Shown here in pieces: positions 24,861-32,442 of a DNA stretch of 32,442 bases. Under the pieces are notes generated by a model that saw nothing but the letters and a program-made list of their open reading frames with translations, had not been told where the DNA came from and ran no database searches. A program made the position numbers and the translations under genes. How positions within the stretch are numbered: position 1 is the stretch's first letter; every line of letters begins with the position of its first letter. The stretch is from JADJPL01 sp964607915. Lineage in GTDB: Bacteria > Bacteroidota > Bacteroidia > Chitinophagales > Saprospiraceae. Location: assembly GCA_964607915.1 (NCBI GenBank), contig CAZSMU010000029.1, positions 1-32,442 of the forward strand, given 5' to 3'.

Positions 24861-26258
24861 ATGAACTACGATCTGATCGTCATAGGTAGCGGCCCCGGCG
24901 GATACGTCGCCGCCATTCGCGCAGCACAGCTCGGGATGCAGGTAGCCGTTGTCGAGCGGGAGTCCCTGGGCGGCATTTGCCTCAACTGGGGCTGTATCCC
25001 TACGAAAGCACTGCTCAAAAGCGCCCAGGTATTCGAGTACATCCAACACGCAAAAGACTACGGTATCGTGGTCTCTTCTGCAAAACCCGACTTCGACGCC
25101 ATGGTCAAGCGCAGCCGTGGCGTAGCCGACGGCATGAGCAAAGGGGTGCAGTTCCTGATGCGCAAAAACAAAATCACCATCCTCAACGGCCATGGCACAC
25201 TGGTGCCGGGAAATAAGGTTTCCGTGAAAGACGACAGCGGAAAGACAAGCGAATACAGCGCCAAACATATCATCGTCGCTACCGGTGGCCGCGCCAAAGC
25301 ACTGCCCAACCTTCCCATTGACGGCACCCATGTCATCGAATACCGCAAAGCGATGACGCTCGAGAAAATGCCCAAGTCCATGGTCGTTGTAGGCGCCGGT
25401 GCCATCGGCGTCGAGTTTGCCTATTTCTACCACACCCTCGGCGTCGAAGTGACCATCGTGGAATTCCTGGAACAGGGGCTGCTCCCCCGTGAAGATGCCG
25501 ATGTGTCTAAGGAATTAGCCAAAATTTACGCCAAAAAAGGCCTGCAAGTCCTCGCCAATACCTCCGTCGAAAAAGTGGATACCAGCGCCAACGGCTGCTC
25601 GGTACTGGTCAAAAACAGAGCCGACGGCAGTACCCGGACCATCTCTTGCGACATAGTGCTCTCCGCAGCCGGCGTAACACCCAACACAGAAGGCATAGGC
25701 CTTGAGCAGGTCGGGGTCAAAACCGATCGGGGCATGATTTTAGTGGACGAATACTATCGCACCAACGTGCCCGGTATCTACGCCATCGGCGATGTCATCC
25801 CTACCATCGCCCTGGCACATGTCGCCAGCGCCGAAGGCATCCTCTGCGTAGAAAAAATCGCCGGACATTCCGTCACCCCCATAGATTACAACAATATCCC
25901 CTCTTGTACCTACTGTATCCCAGAAGTCGCCTCCGTCGGCTATACCGAACAGGCTGCCAAAGATGCAGGGTATGAACTCAAAATCGGCAAATTCCCCTTC
26001 TCCGCCTCCGGTAAAGCCAGCGCGGCAGGGGATAAAAGCGGTTTCGTAAAAGTGATCTTCGATGCGCGCTACGGCGAATTCCTCGGCGCCCACCTCATAG
26101 GCCAAAATGTGACGGAATTGATCGCAGAAGTGGTCGCCGCCCGCAAACTGGAAACGACCGGCCATGAAATCCTGAAAGCCATCCACCCCCATCCCACGAT
26201 GAGCGAAGCGATTATGGAAGCTACCGCCGCCGCTTATGGCGAGGTCATCCATCTCTGA
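24861..26258 (+). CDS. lpdA: Dihydrolipoyl dehydrogenase (E3)
   Basis: A 465-residue flavoprotein disulfide reductase that reoxidises dihydrolipoamide in 2-oxoacid dehydrogenase complexes (and the glycine cleavage system). The FAD motif is GSGPGGYVAAIRAA (9-22). The redox disulfide is C40/C45 in GGICLNWGCIPTK. The NAD motif is VVGAGAIGVEFAYF. A second FAD segment follows, GIYAIGDV, and the C-terminal interface motif HPHPTMSE (442-449) holds the catalytic His/Glu pair. All hallmarks and the length are normal. It has its own promoter and a hairpin terminator, so it is probably a single-gene unit; the matching E1/E2 genes are not nearby. Confidence 0.96.
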   Translation: MNYDLIVIGSGPGGYVAAIRAAQLGMQVAVVERESLGGICLNWGCIPTKALLKSAQVFEYIQHAKDYGIVVSSAKPDFDAMVKRSRGVADGMSKGVQFLMRKNKITILNGHGTLVPGNKVSVKDDSGKTSEYSAKHIIVATGGRAKALPNLPIDGTHVIEYRKAMTLEKMPKSMVVVGAGAIGVEFAYFYHTLGVEVTIVEFLEQGLLPREDADVSKELAKIYAKKGLQVLANTSVEKVDTSANGCSVLVKNRADGSTRTISCDIVLSAAGVTPNTEGIGLEQVGVKTDRGMILVDEYYRTNVPGIYAIGDVIPTIALAHVASAEGILCVEKIAGHSVTPIDYNNIPSCTYCIPEVASVGYTEQAAKDAGYELKIGKFPFSASGKASAAGDKSGFVKVIFDARYGEFLGAHLIGQNVTELIAEVVAARKLETTGHEILKAIHPHPTMSEAIMEATAAAYGEVIHL

Positions 26259-26271
26259 GTACGACAAAAAC

Positions 26272-26294
26272 CCTCCCGGCAACCGGCCGGGAGG
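26272..26294 (+). terminator. Hairpin terminator of lpdA
   Basis: A perfect 9-bp GC-rich stem, CCTCCCGGC and GCCGGGAGG, around AACCG, begins 14 bp after the lpdA stop. It is preceded by an A-run and followed by an imperfect T-rich stretch (ATTCTATCT). Confidence 0.7.
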
Positions 26295-26470
26295 ATTCTA
26301 TCTAACTTACTGATAATAAAATACGCTTGATTTCTCCAGGCCGGGTTTTGGGAAACATGGACCAGCCGTTGGCGAGAGGTCTATACGAGACCACTTAATA
26401 CAAAAATAGGTAAATACCCCGACCCCGTCAAGGGAACAAGATGTGAAAATATGCGCATACTTTTTCAATA

Positions 26471-26510
26471 GACTTGTTGCGAGGGGAGTCAGCGAGGTGG
26501 ATCAAAAAGG
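26471..26510. repeat. Probable solo arm of the palindromic repeat
   Basis: GACTTGTTGCGAGGGG followed by AGTCAGCGAGGTGG and ATCAAAAAGG matches one arm of copy B closely, including the sequence AATA just before it. No second arm follows before folE, so this is a truncated copy. The 26295-26470 stretch before it holds a short inverted repeat, GGTCT-ATACG-AGACC (26378-26392), and no gene that I can recognise. Confidence 0.65.
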
Positions 26511-26523
26511 AAACTCCGTACTT

Positions 26524-26552
26524 TTAAACAAAGCGGGCAAGGCTGTGTTTAA
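26524..26552 (+). promoter_or_regulatory. Inverted repeat upstream of folE
   Basis: TTAAACAAAGC (26524-26534) and GCTGTGTTTAA (26542-26552) form an 11-bp stem with one mismatch and a 7-nt loop. A further TTTAAACAAA copy occurs at 26569-26578, just before the folE start at 26588. This may be an operator or leader hairpin for folE. No known family is recognised. Confidence 0.3.
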
Positions 26553-26587
26553 GTTTTCAAATCACTTCTTTAAACAAATTGAAAACA

Positions 26588-27280
26588 ATGGTTCTTGTAA
26601 ATAGCAAAAGTAACGGGGTGTGCTGCGACCATGCGTCAACCGATATGGAGGTCCTAGGGGATGCCCACGTGGCTACGTCTATAGACACGCCGCTCCGGGC
26701 TGATGCATTTGATCTTTCCGACGAGGAAAAAATCCGAAAAATAGAAGGCCATTTCCGCGCCATCATGGATACCCTGGGCCTGGATTTGCGCGATGATTCC
26801 CTGAGAGGTACCCCAAAGCGGGTAGCTAAAATGTTCGTACAGGAGATTTTTTCCGGATTGAACCCCAGTCAAAAGCCAAGTATCTCTCTGTTCGACAATA
26901 AGTTCGGCTACAAACAGATGCTGGTCGAAAAGAATATCCGCGTCCAGTCTTTCTGCGAACACCACTTCCTGCCCATCTATGGTAAGGCCCATGTGGCCTA
27001 TATCGCCAAAGATAAAGTCATCGGCCTATCTAAGCTCAACCGCATCGTCGAGTATTTCGCACATCGGCCCCAGGTACAGGAGCGCCTCACCGTGCAAATC
27101 GCCAGCGAGCTGTCTGAAGTGCTGCAAACCGAGGATGTAGCCGTGTATATCGAAGCGTTCCACATGTGCGTCCAGGCGCGCGGTATCGAGCACCAGGAGA
27201 GCATAACCATCACGTCCGAATACAGGGGTGCATTCCTGGATTCTGATACCAAGCAGGAATTTCTGCAGGCCATCCGCTAA
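26588..27280 (+). CDS. folE: GTP cyclohydrolase I
   Basis: A 230-residue enzyme that converts GTP to 7,8-dihydroneopterin triphosphate, the first step of folate/pterin synthesis. The zinc-ligand residues are C123 and H126 in FCEHHFLPIYGKAHVAYI and C194 in EAFHMCVQARG. The helix GLSKLNRIVEYFAHRPQVQERL and the N-terminal 'LRDDSLRGTPKRVAKMF' are also typical. The first 45 residues form a variable, Cys-containing extension. The ATG at 26588 is preferred; a TTG three codons upstream is a weaker alternative. Its stop is 4 bp from the convergent DUF429 gene stop. The leader contains a truncated palindromic repeat arm and an inverted repeat. Confidence 0.96.
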   Translation: MVLVNSKSNGVCCDHASTDMEVLGDAHVATSIDTPLRADAFDLSDEEKIRKIEGHFRAIMDTLGLDLRDDSLRGTPKRVAKMFVQEIFSGLNPSQKPSISLFDNKFGYKQMLVEKNIRVQSFCEHHFLPIYGKAHVAYIAKDKVIGLSKLNRIVEYFAHRPQVQERLTVQIASELSEVLQTEDVAVYIEAFHMCVQARGIEHQESITITSEYRGAFLDSDTKQEFLQAIR

Positions 27281-27284
27281 AGAA

Positions 27285-27893
27285 TCACACGTGTATCAGC
27301 CCTTCGTCGGAATCGCCAAAGGACAGGGCCTCCCCGCTTGTAAAACGACAGCCACTCCACAGGGCGAGCGCTGCGTCGAAGGCGTGCCAGTCCGGGATAG
27401 GTAATTGTTCAATAGGGAAAGGGCACGCTGATGCAAGCTCCCGCACCAGGTCTGCCGGACTGGCTTGTTTTTCCTTGTACCCGCTCCCGCGTATGCCGAG
27501 TATGCGGGCCAAGTGTGCGGGATATACCTCGAAGACCAATATGCCGTCTTGCCGAAGCTGCGCACTCAGGCGCATGGCCCTTGCCGTAAGCCCTCCCAAA
27601 AAAAGAGGGGACATAGCTTGCAATGCTTTATCTGCTTGCCGGTAAAAATAATCGCCCTCCGAATCCGGGAAGCGATAGATGCGGGGAAGAGACAGCGGAG
27701 CGTCCAGGAATATCCGGCTCGGCCGGGCCCGGGATGCCCAGGACAGAATCAGAGCGTCGGCATCCTGGCCTTTCTGCGATGCAATGCTCTCTACCGCACC
27801 CATGTCGTTGACTGAAGCTATCCGGGTCGTACCGGCCAGGCGGCTCCCGTAGTCTATTCCCGCGATACACCGTTCCAACGCAGAGGGGTTCAT
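27285..27893 (-). CDS. DUF429-like protein (predicted RNase H-fold nuclease)
   Basis: A 202-residue cytoplasmic protein. The start IAGIDYGSRLAGTTRIA is an RNase H/actin-type first strand with its Asp. RIFLDAPLSLP resembles the second acidic strand, and the C-terminal DWHAFDAALALWSG matches the helix with the last acidic residue in DUF429 proteins. On that basis it is a predicted RNase H-like nuclease, but no substrate is known. Its ATG overlaps the stop codon of aroK by four bases (27890-27893, ATGA), so translation is coupled to aroK. The operon link to shikimate kinase does not explain its role. Confidence 0.7.
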   Translation of the reverse strand: MNPSALERCIAGIDYGSRLAGTTRIASVNDMGAVESIASQKGQDADALILSWASRARPSRIFLDAPLSLPRIYRFPDSEGDYFYRQADKALQAMSPLFLGGLTARAMRLSAQLRQDGILVFEVYPAHLARILGIRGSGYKEKQASPADLVRELASACPFPIEQLPIPDWHAFDAALALWSGCRFTSGEALSFGDSDEGLIHV

Positions 27894-28426
27894 AATCCGG
27901 TAGGGTTCGTCAGAAAGTACTTCAAGGCTTCTTCCAGGTTCTCAAAATCCGGTTGGTCCTGATCGAACGATAGGGCTGATTTTTGGTAAAAAGGCTCCCG
28001 GACAGCCAACTTTTCGCGGATAAAGTTTTCCAGCTCGGCATCCTGGATGTCCCGGAGCAATGGCCTGTGGGCGCGCTCCGGCAAAAGGCGCGCCGCCAGC
28101 AGCCGGGGGGATGCCTTCAGGTAGATGCTCAGCCCATGGGTGTTGATCCATTCCATATTGCCGTGAAAACAAGGAGTGCCCCCGCCACAGGCAATGACAT
28201 AGCGCTCCAGTCCGGCCGTACGCCTCAGGATTACGGCCTCTTCCTGGCGAAAAGCTGCCTCGCCATGTCGGGCAAAATACACAGAGATACTACACCCGGC
28301 CGACTGTTCAAAAATATCGTCCAGGTCTGCAAAGGCATATCCGATCTGCCGGGCAAGGAGCCGGCCGGAGTGGCTTTTTCCGCAACCCATGAATCCGGTC
28401 AAATAGATGCGTGCAGGGTATTCCAT
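27890..28426 (-). CDS. aroK: Shikimate kinase
   Basis: A 178-residue P-loop kinase that phosphorylates shikimate at the 3-hydroxyl in aromatic amino acid synthesis. Walker A is GFMGCGKSHSG (11-21), with DLDDIFE (34-40) as the shikimate-binding Asp region, FRQEE carrying the conserved Arg, and ACGGGTP (79-85) as the shikimate loop. The lid region RAHRPLLRD has the conserved RPLL. The length is usual for a monofunctional AroK. It is the first gene of a two-gene unit with the DUF429 gene. The region to the divergent lipoprotein gene is 172 bp. Confidence 0.94.
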   Translation of the reverse strand: MEYPARIYLTGFMGCGKSHSGRLLARQIGYAFADLDDIFEQSAGCSISVYFARHGEAAFRQEEAVILRRTAGLERYVIACGGGTPCFHGNMEWINTHGLSIYLKASPRLLAARLLPERAHRPLLRDIQDAELENFIREKLAVREPFYQKSALSFDQDQPDFENLEEALKYFLTNPTGL

Positions 28427-28543
28427 GATCGTAGTGATTCTCCCGAGGGGGAACAGCGTAAATATCGCTTTAAAAACCGTATATTTGTAGCAAGAGCGCG
28501 TTCAGGAATTTTGAACGGGGTCAAAAATAGCGAAAAGTGTGCT

Positions 28544-28551
28544 TATTTTTG
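28544..28551 (+). promoter_or_regulatory. Possible -7 box for the DUF1573 - yajC unit
   Basis: TATTTTTG fits TAnnTTTG and lies 48 bp before the lipoprotein ATG. A second match, TATATTTG, is at 28480-28487. Neither has a clean -33 TTTG at the expected distance, so which is used is uncertain. Confidence 0.35.
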
Positions 28552-28598
28552 TCCCCGGCAGAAAATCCCGAGTAGGCTCCAATCCGAACGTTAAGCAC

Positions 28599-29141
28599 AT
28601 GGCAAGGTCGCATTTTTTCCAATCGAATCCGGTCGCCCGCCCAAAGCGGCAAGCCAGGGAGGCAACAGGATGCCTGGTCATTCTTTTTCTCCTCTCCCTG
28701 GCAGGTTGCCAGCTAAAGGAAGCTACGGAGGGCACACAAAACCCATCTGCCGGAAAGGGTTACTCCAACGCCGATCTGATTCGCAATCCGGTCTCTGGAG
28801 AGGGAGAACAAGGTGGGGAAGCACTTGCTGTGCTAGAGTTCACCGAGTTTTCCTACCTCTTTGGGAAAGTGGAAAGCGGAAAAGTGATAGACCATTCCTT
28901 TTCTTTTACCAACACCGGCAGTGTCCCGCTCCTGATTGGCAATGCTTCCTCTTCGTGCGGCTGCACAGTACCCGAGTGGCCCCAAGAGCCCATCCCTCCT
29001 GGCGGGAAAGGGGCCATCCGCGTGCGCTTCGACACCCAGGGCAAGACCGGTGAGCAGCGCAAACCCGTATTCATCACGGCCAACACCTATCCGGCCAATA
29101 CCACGCTCTACCTCATCGGCGAGGTCATCCCGAAGAAATAG
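28599..29141 (+). CDS. DUF1573 lipoprotein
   Basis: A 180-residue exported lipoprotein. The ATG at 28599 gives a basic N-terminus (ARPKRQAREATG), a hydrophobic core (CLVILFLLSLAGC) and a lipobox with the lipidated Cys in LAGC. The mature region is the DUF1573 immunoglobulin-like fold: FGKVESGKVIDHSFSFTNTGSVPLLI, then SSCGCTVPEWP, then PPGGKGAIRVRFDTQGKTGEQRKPVFI. This domain is common in Bacteroidota, often beside yajC. Its function is not established. An in-frame GTG at 28539 would put a long unrelated stretch before the signal peptide, so it is rejected. Confidence 0.9.
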   Translation: MARSHFFQSNPVARPKRQAREATGCLVILFLLSLAGCQLKEATEGTQNPSAGKGYSNADLIRNPVSGEGEQGGEALAVLEFTEFSYLFGKVESGKVIDHSFSFTNTGSVPLLIGNASSSCGCTVPEWPQEPIPPGGKGAIRVRFDTQGKTGEQRKPVFITANTYPANTTLYLIGEVIPKK

Positions 29142-29190
29142 CTGCATTCCTCATTCAAACTACTGATTCGTTTCATAAAACCACCAACAC

Positions 29191-29538
29191 ATGTATTCAG
29201 GGATTCTTCTCTTACAGGCCGGGGCGGGCCAAAGCCCGATCACCAGTTTCATCTTCATCGGCGCCATGTTCCTGGTTTTCTGGCTGTTCATCATCCGTCC
29301 ACAGTCAAAACGCCAGAAAGAACAAAACCAGTTCATGAACAACCTGCAGAAGGGCGATGAAATCGTCACTACCAGCGGTATCCTGGGGCGTATCACCAAA
29401 ATGGAAGACCAAATCATCACGATTGATGCTGGCAATAAGGTTTATTTGAACATCACCCGGAGCTCTATCTCCAAAGAAATGACCGAATCCGTCTATGGCA
29501 GGGGTAAGGCAGCTCCGTCGTCGGGCAAGACTGAATAA
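29191..29538 (+). CDS. yajC: Preprotein translocase accessory subunit YajC
   Basis: A 115-residue single-pass membrane protein associated with SecDF in protein export. It has an N-terminal helix (ITSFIFIGAMFLVFWLFII) directly followed by RPQSKRQKEQNQFMNNLQKGDEIVTTSGILGRI, the diagnostic YajC block, and a short charged tail. It is 49 bp after the DUF1573 gene. The last 44 bp overlap the start of the ybbR-like gene in another frame. Confidence 0.95.
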   Translation: MYSGILLLQAGAGQSPITSFIFIGAMFLVFWLFIIRPQSKRQKEQNQFMNNLQKGDEIVTTSGILGRITKMEDQIITIDAGNKVYLNITRSSISKEMTESVYGRGKAAPSSGKTE

Positions 29539-30457
29539 ACTGCTGGAACAGCTAAAAGCCGATCGGGCTATCCTCCTCGTATGCCTGGGGATAGCCCTGG
29601 CTTTTTGGCTGCCCACCAAAATGGCCCAAACGTACCGGACCGAGAAAAAGGTAGCGCTCCGCTTCCAGCTTCCCCCTAATACCGCTTTCGTACAATCCCC
29701 ACCACAGGATATGACCGTCGTAATAGAAGGCCGGGGCTGGGATCTGCTCTTCGACCGCCTCCGCTCCCGACAGGTCAAACTGGACTTTACTCTAATCAAC
29801 TCGCGCAGCCTGTACCGCAATCGCGGGCAACTGCGCAAGGCTATCCTGGATCGCCTCTACTCGCTCGACCTGAAAATCGTAGAACTGAACTACGAAGAGC
29901 TGAGGCTGGCCGTTGAGCCGATACTGCGAAAGAAGGTACCCGTTTATTTTAACGGAAAACTGGATTTCCGAGACGACTACTTCCTGAAATGGCCCCTCCG
30001 CATCCGGCCGGACAGCGTCCAGGTCAGCGGCCCGGAAAGCAAAATCCAGCGCACCGACTTTGTGCGCACGTACCCCAAAGAATTTGTAAACCTCGATGCC
30101 TCCTTCAAATACGAACTGCCCCTTGCCCTGCCCCGGGAGTTTCAGGCAAATCCATCAAAAGTGATGCTGTATGCCGATATCGAAAAATTTACAGAAAAAT
30201 CGCTGTTTGTGGAAGTACAGGTCGCCCGGGGGATGCGCAAAATAAAATACTTCCCCACCAAGGTAAAGGTGACCTTTCAGGTAGGCCTCAGCCAGTTTGA
30301 TCAGGTGAATTCCTCCGATTTCTATATCGAGGCCGGGGTGGATTCCACTACCGCGCCGGGGATAACATCGGCCCCGCTCATATTAAAACAACACCCCGGG
30401 CATGTGCGCAGTATTCGCATGTTCCCAGACCAGGTGGATTTTCTTTACGTGGAATAA
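29495..30457 (+). CDS. YbbR-domain (CdaR-like) protein
   Basis: A 320-residue protein with a basic N-terminus and one transmembrane helix (about 27-42, ILLVCLGIALAFWLP), followed by extracytoplasmic YbbR-type beta domains. In Bacillota, YbbR/CdaR regulates diadenylate cyclase; in Bacteroidota the role is untested, so only the domain is called. The start at 29495 overlaps the yajC end by 44 bp; no later in-frame start would keep the transmembrane helix. It lies in the order DUF1573 - yajC - ybbR seen in this phylum and is followed by dnaG 11 bp later. Confidence 0.83.
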   Translation: MAGVRQLRRRARLNKLLEQLKADRAILLVCLGIALAFWLPTKMAQTYRTEKKVALRFQLPPNTAFVQSPPQDMTVVIEGRGWDLLFDRLRSRQVKLDFTLINSRSLYRNRGQLRKAILDRLYSLDLKIVELNYEELRLAVEPILRKKVPVYFNGKLDFRDDYFLKWPLRIRPDSVQVSGPESKIQRTDFVRTYPKEFVNLDASFKYELPLALPREFQANPSKVMLYADIEKFTEKSLFVEVQVARGMRKIKYFPTKVKVTFQVGLSQFDQVNSSDFYIEAGVDSTTAPGITSAPLILKQHPGHVRSIRMFPDQVDFLYVE

Positions 30458-30468
30458 AACAATCTGCA

Positions 30469-32406
30469 TTGATCTCTCAAAAAAGCATCCAGGATGTCCT
30501 CGAGGCTGCAAAAATCGAGGAAGTGGTCGGCGATTTTGTCAATCTGCGCCGCAGAGGGGTCAATATGATCGGACTATGCCCTTTCCACAACGAGAAGACG
30601 CCTTCTTTCAGCGTTTCCCCTGCCAAAAACATCTTCAAGTGCTTTGGCTGCGCCCGGGGCGGCACAGCGGTGCAGTTTGTCATGGAGCTGGAAAATCTCA
30701 GCTTCCCCGATGCTATCCGCTACCTGGCGAAAAAATACCGCATCGAGCTCGAAGAAACCCAGGCTACCCCGGAAGCTATCCTGGAGCAGCAGGCACTGGA
30801 AAGTCTTTACCTCATCAACCAGTTCGCCCTGGAGTTCTTCCAGGAACAACTGCTGCATACCGACCTGGGCAAAAGCGTGGGCATGTCTTATTTCAGAAGC
30901 CGCGGGTTCCGGGAAGAAACGATCCGCAAGTTCGGCCTCGGCTTTGCTCCCGAGGGCCGCGACGCCTTGACCCAAACGGCCATCTCAAAAGGCTATGCCA
31001 TAGATCAGCTCCGCAAATTGGGCCTGACCTCTGCCAGCGACCGCGATTTTTTCAGGAACCGGGTCATGTTCCCTATCCACAACCAAAGCGGAAAGGTCAT
31101 TGCCTTCGCCGGGCGCATCCTGCACAGCGACCCCAAAGCGCCTAAATACATCAATTCCCCGGAGACGGATATCTACCAGAAAAGTAAGGTGCTCTATGGC
31201 GCTTTCCAGGCTAAAACCGCTATCCGCAAAGAAGACGCCTGCATCCTGGTGGAAGGCTATACCGACGTCATCTCTCTGCACCAGAATGGGATTGAAAACG
31301 CCGTCGCTTCCTCCGGCACCTCCTTGACCATAGGCCAGATTCGCCTCATCAAGCGGTTTACCAACCACCTGCTCATCCTCTATGATGGCGATGCCGCTGG
31401 GATCCGGGCCGCCCTGCGCGGCCTCGACCTCGCCCTGGAAGAGGATATGGAAGTACGCGTCGTCATCCTCCCCGATGGGGAAGACCCCGACTCCTATGTC
31501 CAAAAGGCAGGCGCGCCGGCTTTCCGCGAGTATGTCCAGGCGGAAGCCCGCGATATCATACAATTGGAAGCCAGCCTGCTCATGGAGCAGGCCGGAAACG
31601 ACCCCTCCCGCAGAGCGGCAGCTATCCGGCAAATCGCCCATACGGTTTCACGCATCAAAAATCCCATCCGCCGCGACGAGTACGTCCGCAATGTCCGCGA
31701 AATCCTAAAAGTGGACGAAGGGGCTTTGATGCACGAAATCAACCAGATTCTGCGCAAGGATGTCGAAAAACATTCCGAAGCGAAAAATACGCCCAGAGCC
31801 GATATCCTCGCTCCGGAAAAGCCCCCCGGCCCGGCACCGGAGAGCCCGCTCCCCGTCGTAGGCGATGCGTACCAGGAGCGCGATATCGCCCGCATCCTCA
31901 TCAGTGCTGGCGAGAAAGTGTTCGACGACGCCGAGCAAGTCGTCACCGTGGCCGAGTATATCCTCATGAATATCGAAGACGTACTGGAAGAATTCGACCA
32001 CCCACTCTACCAGCGCATCGCCCAGGAAAGCCTGCAGTTGGTCATGGAGAAAAAAACAGTCAATGCCCAGGTCTTTTTCCAACACCCCGATCCCGAAATC
32101 CGACAACTCGCAATCAACCTGAGTACCAGCCCCTATGAAATGAGCGAAAACTGGGCCTTGAAATGGGATGTCTTCCTCTCCCAGGCCCACCCCGAGGAAA
32201 ACCACCGAAAAGATGCCGAAAACCTCATCAAACGCTTCAAACTGCGCAAAATAAAGCGCTTCAAAGACCGCAATGCGCTAAAACTGAAATCCCTATACGC
32301 AGAAAACGCCCCCGACGAAGCCATCGGGGAATGTATAGCCCTGCAACTACGCTTGAAAGACATCGAAAAACAACTCGCCAAAGACCTGGGAACCGTCATC
32401 TTGTGA
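30469..32406 (+). CDS. dnaG: DNA primase
   Basis: A 645-residue primase that lays RNA primers at the replication fork. The zinc finger is C37-P-F-H40 then C58-F-G-C61. The RNA-polymerase domain follows, with the Toprim fold: VEGYTDVISL (E262) and LYDGDAAG (D306, D308), and a basic ridge region before it. The C-terminal helical part (about 450-645) is the helicase-binding region. The start is a TTG at 30469: it gives the family-typical (M)ISQKSIQDVLEAAKIEEVVGDFV, and no upstream in-frame ATG or GTG exists after the ybbR stop (30457). The gene is complete. Confidence 0.95.
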   Translation: MISQKSIQDVLEAAKIEEVVGDFVNLRRRGVNMIGLCPFHNEKTPSFSVSPAKNIFKCFGCARGGTAVQFVMELENLSFPDAIRYLAKKYRIELEETQATPEAILEQQALESLYLINQFALEFFQEQLLHTDLGKSVGMSYFRSRGFREETIRKFGLGFAPEGRDALTQTAISKGYAIDQLRKLGLTSASDRDFFRNRVMFPIHNQSGKVIAFAGRILHSDPKAPKYINSPETDIYQKSKVLYGAFQAKTAIRKEDACILVEGYTDVISLHQNGIENAVASSGTSLTIGQIRLIKRFTNHLLILYDGDAAGIRAALRGLDLALEEDMEVRVVILPDGEDPDSYVQKAGAPAFREYVQAEARDIIQLEASLLMEQAGNDPSRRAAAIRQIAHTVSRIKNPIRRDEYVRNVREILKVDEGALMHEINQILRKDVEKHSEAKNTPRADILAPEKPPGPAPESPLPVVGDAYQERDIARILISAGEKVFDDAEQVVTVAEYILMNIEDVLEEFDHPLYQRIAQESLQLVMEKKTVNAQVFFQHPDPEIRQLAINLSTSPYEMSENWALKWDVFLSQAHPEENHRKDAENLIKRFKLRKIKRFKDRNALKLKSLYAENAPDEAIGECIALQLRLKDIEKQLAKDLGTVIL

Positions 32407-32442
32407 ATGGCCTCCTTTGAATTTTGCCGAACCACTCTTATC
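32407..32442 (+). other. Possible start of the next gene (truncated by window end)
   Basis: An ATG directly follows the dnaG stop (TGAATG) and stays open for 12 codons (MASFEFCRTTLI) to the window end. Too short to identify. Confidence 0.2.

Noticed and set aside
1..32442. CRISPR arrays, tRNA and rRNA genes
   Set aside because: I saw no regularly spaced direct repeats, no cloverleaf with the T-loop consensus, and no rRNA-like segment in the intergenic regions.

Overview
The window looks like a chromosomal segment from a Bacteroidota bacterium, most likely class Saprospiria (Lewinella/Phaeodactylibacter-like). This rests on a type IX secretion C-terminal domain protein, a TAnnTTTG-type promoter before lpdA, few clear Shine-Dalgarno sequences, the block DUF1573 - yajC - ybbR, stand-alone heptose-phosphate kinase and DAP decarboxylase genes, a rather high GC content, and several vanadium-haloperoxidase-like lipoproteins. 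No tRNA, rRNA, CRISPR array or full insertion sequence was seen. A 100-N scaffold gap lies at 13422-13521.

Layout. (1) 1-3724: cell-envelope sugar genes: a 5'-terminal piece of a UDP-glucuronate-decarboxylase-like SDR (minus), an outer-membrane barrel protein, waaA (Kdo transferase) and hldA/rfaE1 (heptose-7-phosphate kinase). (2) 3843-5609: a T9SS-secreted protein. (3) 5607-5846: a perfect 74-bp palindrome running from one stop codon to the convergent stop codon, split by a 161-bp palindromic element flanked by a 5-bp direct repeat. (4) 5844-9894 (minus): lysA then valS. (5) 9998-16466: the most unusual region. A response regulator and a histidine kinase sit opposite two tandem vanadium-haloperoxidase/PAP2-like lipoproteins, and the kinase reads straight through into a third complete copy of that enzyme domain. 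(6) 16550-18223: a DUF1801 protein, an 80-aa membrane or secreted protein and an MBL-fold hydrolase. (7) 18236-21020 (minus): acyl-CoA dehydrogenase and fmt. (8) 21254-24747: a C39-peptidase ABC exporter with its HlyD-type partner. (9) 24861-28426: lpdA, folE, and the overlapping pair aroK/DUF429. (10) 28599-32406: DUF1573 lipoprotein, yajC, ybbR/cdaR-like and dnaG.

Most of the window is housekeeping: LPS core, lysine, valyl-tRNA, initiator formylation, folate/pterin, shikimate, 2-oxoacid dehydrogenase E3, secretion and primase. The parts that may be new are the kinase-haloperoxidase fusion with its two neighbouring paralogues, and a family of about 156-161-bp palindromic intergenic repeats. 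That family has two full copies (380-535 and 5626-5786, in opposite orientation), one probable solo arm (26471-26510) and one degenerate relative (16978-17042).
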